Origin: Myxococcota bacterium
Lineage (GTDB): Bacteria; Myxococcota_C; UBA6777
Assembly: GCA_963169055.1 (NCBI GenBank)
Contig: CAUJFU010000024.1
Span: 1 to 9,112, forward strand
Length of the DNA stretch: 9,112 nt
Direction: 5' to 3'
Part shown: piece after piece, positions 7,428 through 9,112 of the stretch
Layout: each line of letters begins with the position of its first letter
Position numbering within the stretch: the stretch's first letter is position 1
The notes under the pieces: model-generated
Database searches by the model: none
What the model saw: only the letters and a program-made list of their open reading frames with translations
Told to the model about the DNA's origin: nothing
Made by a program: the position numbers and the translations under genes

Positions 7428-7434
7428 CTCCTTT
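7428..7434 (-). promoter_or_regulatory. Shine-Dalgarno site fixing the yidD start
   Basis: The minus strand reads AAAGGAG, five bases before ATG 7422. This near-perfect site is the main reason to prefer the 112-residue YidD over an upstream in-frame ATG inside rnpA. Confidence 0.8.
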
Positions 7435-7467
7435 GTGCGGCCCTTGAGCGCGCCTTGCATACACAGA

Positions 7468-7544
7468 ACCGCTCCAAAGATCAAGCCCGATCGTGTGCAG
7501 CGTCTCAGCACCGCTCCAAAGATCAAGCCCGATGGCGTGCAGCG
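7468..7544 (-). repeat. 42-bp-period duplication spanning the rnpA stop codon
   Basis: A 35-bp unit starting ACCGCTCCAAAGATCAAGCC on the plus strand occurs at 7468-7502 and again at 7510-7544 with two mismatches. The right-hand copy carries the last rnpA codons and its TGA stop (7525-7523). The left-hand copy repeats the same sequence, TGA included, in the rnpA-yidD gap. It probably arose by duplication of the rnpA 3' end and accounts for much of the 100-nt spacer. Confidence 0.85.
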
Positions 7545-7927
7545 GCTTTTTGCAACCGCTTGTGCAAAGAGACCATTGCTCGATCAAACGCCTGTTGTTC
7601 GAGAGTGTCAGGCAGATCTTTTTTCACAACCACGACGATATCGAAGCACAACGCTCCACCTTGGGGGATCAAGATCCGCCGAGCGGCTTCTCGAACCAGA
7701 CGCCGCATACGGTTGCGAAAGACCGCATCTCCAACCTTTCGACTGGTGGTAATGCCGATCCGAAGGGGCTGATCGCTTGGCAGATAAAACACCAACATCG
7801 GGCCTGCCTCAATGCGTTGACCGCCCTGTTGGACACGCAAAAACTCCGCTCTTTTTAACAATCGGCGTGTTTTGGGGAAACCAAACGTGGCAGTAGGCAA
7901 GGCGGGAGGTGAAGAGGCAGAGGTCAC
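7523..7927 (-). CDS. rnpA: Ribonuclease P protein component
   Basis: A 134-residue protein subunit of RNase P, which binds the catalytic RNA and the 5' leader of precursor tRNAs. The core begins at FPKTRRLLKRAEFLRV (17-32), continues with LRIGITTSRKVGDAVFRNRMRRLVREAARR (55-84), which contains the diagnostic RNR motif (FRNRMRRLVRE, 70-80), and then FDIVVVVKKDLPD (95-107). The length matches the usual 110-140 residues. The start is a GTG with AAAGG about seven bases upstream; an in-frame TGA lies upstream and the only other candidate is a TTG at 7900 without a Shine-Dalgarno. The first 15 residues are a non-conserved Ser/Pro/Ala-rich extension. The gene sits 126 nt after rpmH, a wider gap than the overlapping or closely spaced arrangement often seen. 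The last codons belong to a duplicated segment. Confidence 0.96.
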   Translation of the reverse strand: MTSASSPPALPTATFGFPKTRRLLKRAEFLRVQQGGQRIEAGPMLVFYLPSDQPLRIGITTSRKVGDAVFRNRMRRLVREAARRILIPQGGALCFDIVVVVKKDLPDTLEQQAFDRAMVSLHKRLQKAAARHRA

Positions 7928-7945
7928 GAAACGACCTTTAGGATT

Positions 7946-8000
7946 GGTGCGCCCTTCTCTTCGAAAGAAGCGACCGCATCAAAAGAAGATACAGCGCACC
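7946..8000 (-). other. Inverted repeat between rpmH and rnpA
   Basis: GGTGCGC (7946-7952) and GCGCACC (7994-8000) are exact 7-bp complements about 41 nt apart. The region between contains a smaller near-palindrome around TTCGAA (7958-7963). In the minus-strand transcript this could fold just upstream of the rnpA start. There is no U-tract after it, so it is not a terminator. A regulatory or processing role is only a guess. Confidence 0.35.
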
Positions 8001-8053
8001 ATCCGAGGAGGTGTAGGGTCGTTGGCTGTAGGGGGATCGTACGAGGAAAAAAA

Positions 8054-8203
8054 CTATTTCTTGTAGACTTCGACGGTCAGGTGTTTGCGGCCTTTTTCAC
8101 GGCGGCGGCGCAATACTTCGCGACCATTGCGGGTGCTCATACGCTCACGAAAGCCATGGGTGCGAGCGCGTTTCAGTCTGCTAGGTTGAAAGGTACGTTT
8201 CAT
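8054..8203 (-). CDS. rpmH: 50S ribosomal protein L34 (bL34)
   Basis: A 49-residue, very basic protein that binds 23S rRNA in the large ribosomal subunit. Translated by hand it starts [20 protein letters not shown] and continues with [20 protein letters not shown] before HLTVEVYKK and a TAG stop. This matches the almost invariant bL34 pattern MKRTxQPSxxKRxRxHGFRxRMxTxxGRxVLxxRRxKGRxxL. The length is slightly above the usual 44-47 because of the VEVYKK tail. GAGG (8213-8210) lies six bases before the ATG. It is the first gene of the leftward block and is preceded by a strong promoter and a leader of about 195 nt. Confidence 0.98.
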   Translation of the reverse strand: MKRTFQPSRLKRARTHGFRERMSTRNGREVLRRRREKGRKHLTVEVYKK

Positions 8204-8404
8204 GTTATTCCTCTTTCTCGTGGTATGGTCGATCTCTCATGCTCTGCGATAATCGGGCAAAGTAGAGATAGATTGAAATCAGACTTGGGTTGGACAAACG
8301 AAGCGTACCGTCAAGATCGCCGATCTGATGGGAAGACTCCAGAGAACGCAGCAAGATCATCACCTTGCAAGTGCGGGTCTTCTTCCGCTTCAAATGGGGA
8401 AACA

Positions 8405-8433
8405 GATATAAGGAACTTTCCTCCACCTGTCAA
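8405..8433 (-). promoter_or_regulatory. Sigma70-type promoter of the rpmH operon
   Basis: Reading the minus strand, TTGACA (8433-8428, a perfect -35) is followed after exactly 17 bp by TATATC (8410-8405, a 4/6 match to the -10). Transcription would start near 8398. The strong -35 and optimal spacing fit a highly expressed ribosomal protein operon. The likely transcript covers rpmH, rnpA, yidD, yidC and the khpB-like gene; no internal terminator is evident. Confidence 0.72.
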
Positions 8434-8441
8434 CTGATTTG

Positions 8442-8450
8442 TTGTCCACA
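8442..8450 (+). promoter_or_regulatory. Single DnaA-box-like 9-mer
   Basis: TTGTCCACA differs by one base from the DnaA-box consensus TTATNCACA and lies nine bases upstream of the -35 of the rpmH promoter. dnaA and the origin often neighbour rpmH in bacteria, so DnaA binding is plausible. I see no second good box in 8204-9112, so one near-match could be chance, and this is not enough to call an origin. Confidence 0.3.
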
Positions 8451-8453
8451 CCG

Positions 8454-8471
8454 CCCTCCCACCCCAAACCC
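8454..8471 (-). other. G-quadruplex-type motif upstream of the rpmH promoter
   Basis: The minus strand reads GGGTTTGGGGTGGGAGGG: four runs of three or more G with loops of 3, 1 and 1 bases, meeting the usual G3+N1-7 definition. Short loops favour a stable quadruplex. It lies on the coding strand about 20 bp upstream of the -35, next to the DnaA-box-like site. Formation in the cell is not shown by sequence. Confidence 0.55.
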
Positions 8472-8582
8472 ACCATCACGCAAACAACCATGCTCGTGCG
8501 TCGCGCCAAAAAAAGCCGTGTTCGTAGCACCCCAAGCGGCGCAGACGTTGTGTTGAAAAACGCCTGCTCGTTCCGCCAACAC

Positions 8583-8666
8583 GGGGTCACGGGGCCATCG
8601 GGCCTTTGGGGGGGGTGGGGCTGCGCCCCACACGCGCTAGGTTAAGCCATGGTTGGCCCCCACCCC
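8583..8666 (+). other. G-rich tract with nested inverted repeats
   Basis: The plus strand from 8583 to 8620 has G-runs of 4, 4, 3, 8 and 4, separated by 4-, 5-, 5- and 1-base gaps: a second quadruplex-type motif, on the strand opposite the one at 8454-8471. The end of the tract can instead pair two ways: GTGGGGC (8615-8621) with GCCCCAC (8625-8631) around a 3-base loop, or GGGGTGGGG (8612-8620) with CCCCACCCC (8658-8666). The alternatives cannot all form together. Function is unknown. Confidence 0.5.
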
Positions 8667-8830
8667 TAACACTCGGACACATCGTCTGTACTATCGGAAA
8701 GACAGCACGTTTGTACGCAAAAAGGCAAACAAAACGCAAAAAAGCGGAGGTTGCTTGCTCGAACAACTGCTCATACAAACTTCTGTTGTTGTGTGAGCAT
8801 GTCCGTTCGCTGCTCGATGTCCCGATACAC

Positions 8831-8854
8831 GGGCGGTTCGCGAACCGCCCCTAC
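8831..8854. repeat. REP-like palindrome, copy 1
   Basis: GGGCGGTTCGCGAACCGCCC (8831-8850) is a perfect 20-bp palindrome followed by CTAC. Read on the minus strand it is GTAGGGGCGGTTCGCG and so on, the same head as two further elements at 8968 and 9092. Such GTAGGGGCG palindromes are common extragenic repeats in many bacterial genomes. It is not followed by a T-tract, so it is not a typical terminator. Confidence 0.7.
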
Positions 8855-8924
8855 GCAAACATGGCCTTGCATCGAAGACGGATGGAACGAAAGAATCGTA
8901 GACAAAGCACACGCAAACAGACAG

Positions 8925-8950
8925 AAAAAGACGGAGGATACGACCTCCGT
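8925..8950 (-). terminator. Probable leftward intrinsic terminator
   Basis: ACGGAGG (8931-8937) and CCTCCGT (8944-8950) form an exact 7-bp stem with a 6-base loop. On the minus strand the stem is followed by CTTTTTC (8930-8924). This would end a leftward transcript from a gene beyond the right edge of the window and insulate the rpmH promoter. The T-run is only five long. Confidence 0.5.
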
Positions 8951-8967
8951 GTAGGGTGTGATGAAAG

Positions 8968-8997
8968 GTAGGGGCGTATTGCACACGCCGTTGCCCC
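8968..8997. repeat. REP-like palindrome, copy 2 (decayed)
   Basis: The element starts GTAGGGGCGTATTGCACACG, with GGCGT (8973-8977) pairing ACGCC (8985-8989). A further GCCCC (8993-8997) is displaced by three bases from where it would extend the stem. It shares the GTAGGGGCG head with copies 1 and 3 but has a different centre, suggesting a second subtype. Confidence 0.5.
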
Positions 8998-9091
8998 ATC
9001 CACGGGGATTTTGATCGCTGTGTACGAGCAGGCAAAATGCGGATGTCGTATGAGGCAGTGGAAAAGGGAAAGCGTGAAGAATCAAGCCGTG

Positions 9092-9112
9092 GTAGGGGCG
9101 GTTCGGGAACCG
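9092..9112. repeat. REP-like palindrome, copy 3 (cut by window end)
   Basis: GTAGGGGCGGTTCGGGAACC begins at 9092, with CGGTTC (9099-9104) pairing GAACCG (9107-9112) across two G. It differs at one position from the reverse complement of copy 1 over the visible part and should continue with CCCCTAC beyond the edge. Confidence 0.6.

Larger units (their letters stand above)
8434..9112. other. Gene-free intergenic region upstream of the rpmH operon
   Basis: I see no supported gene in these 679 bp. Open frames on both strands are short, have no family motifs, and run through the palindromes and G-tracts. Contents are the DnaA-box-like site, two quadruplex-type motifs, three REP-like elements and a leftward terminator. 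It lacks the GATC-rich, Ile-ATC-rich texture of the flanking genes, which supports a non-coding assignment. No tRNA or other structured RNA gene was recognised. Confidence 0.65.

Noticed and set aside
7423-7587. N-terminal extension of yidD to ATG 7587
   Set aside because: It would overlap rnpA, translate the duplicated spacer, and ignore the strong Shine-Dalgarno before ATG 7422.
8606-9035. Open frames of 104-121 codons on both strands in the right-hand intergenic region
   Set aside because: They run through REP-like palindromes and G-tracts, show no conserved motif or convincing ribosome binding site, and overlap on both strands.
8204-9112. Replication origin next to rpmH
   Set aside because: Only one imperfect DnaA-box-like 9-mer was found, with no box cluster, AT-rich unwinding region or dnaA gene.

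Overview
The window looks like a chromosomal piece of a diderm (Gram-negative) bacterium of moderate GC, by eye a little over 50%. The clues are a YidC with the large periplasmic domain found only in diderms, a PcnB-type poly(A) polymerase, a Hanks-type Ser/Thr kinase with a DWG instead of a DFG motif, and a KhpB/Jag-like protein with very long Ala/Lys/Pro/Glu-rich linkers. Together these suggest the former Deltaproteobacteria, such as Myxococcota or Bradymonadota-like lineages. This placement is an inference; no marker gene settles it.

Layout. Two genes on the plus strand fill the left end: a membrane-anchored Ser/Thr kinase (53-1180) and a poly(A) polymerase-like nucleotidyltransferase (1363-2715), the latter with its own likely promoter near 1258-1313. 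A 95-bp convergent junction with a 34-bp-period direct repeat separates them from a leftward gene block. Read on the minus strand, that block is rpmH (8203-8054), rnpA (7927-7523), yidD (7422-7084), yidC (6986-5088) and a KhpB/Jag-like gene (5033-2811). This is the conserved bacterial cluster for ribosomal protein L34, the RNase P protein, the YidD accessory factor, the YidC membrane insertase and a KH/R3H RNA-binding protein. A well-formed sigma70-type promoter (TTGACA, 17 bp, TATATC) at 8433-8405 would start it, giving a leader of about 195 nt. The genes are 50-130 nt apart rather than overlapping.

The right end (8434-9112) has no convincing gene. It holds a DnaA-box-like 9-mer, two G-quadruplex-type motifs on opposite strands, REP-like palindromes of the GTAGGGGCG type, and a probable leftward terminator for a gene outside the window. 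dnaA is not in the window, and mnmE does not follow khpB as it often does.

The most unusual item is the last gene of the cluster. It sits where khpB/jag is expected and ends in a clear R3H domain. However, its N-terminus is an IF2_N domain (the N-terminal module of translation initiation factor IF2) in place of Jag_N, its KH-like domain seems to have lost the GXXG loop, and an eleven-fold KPEAA repeat links the parts. If correct, it is a ribosome/RNA-linked factor co-expressed with the insertase that places nascent membrane proteins, with an architecture I do not recognise as described.
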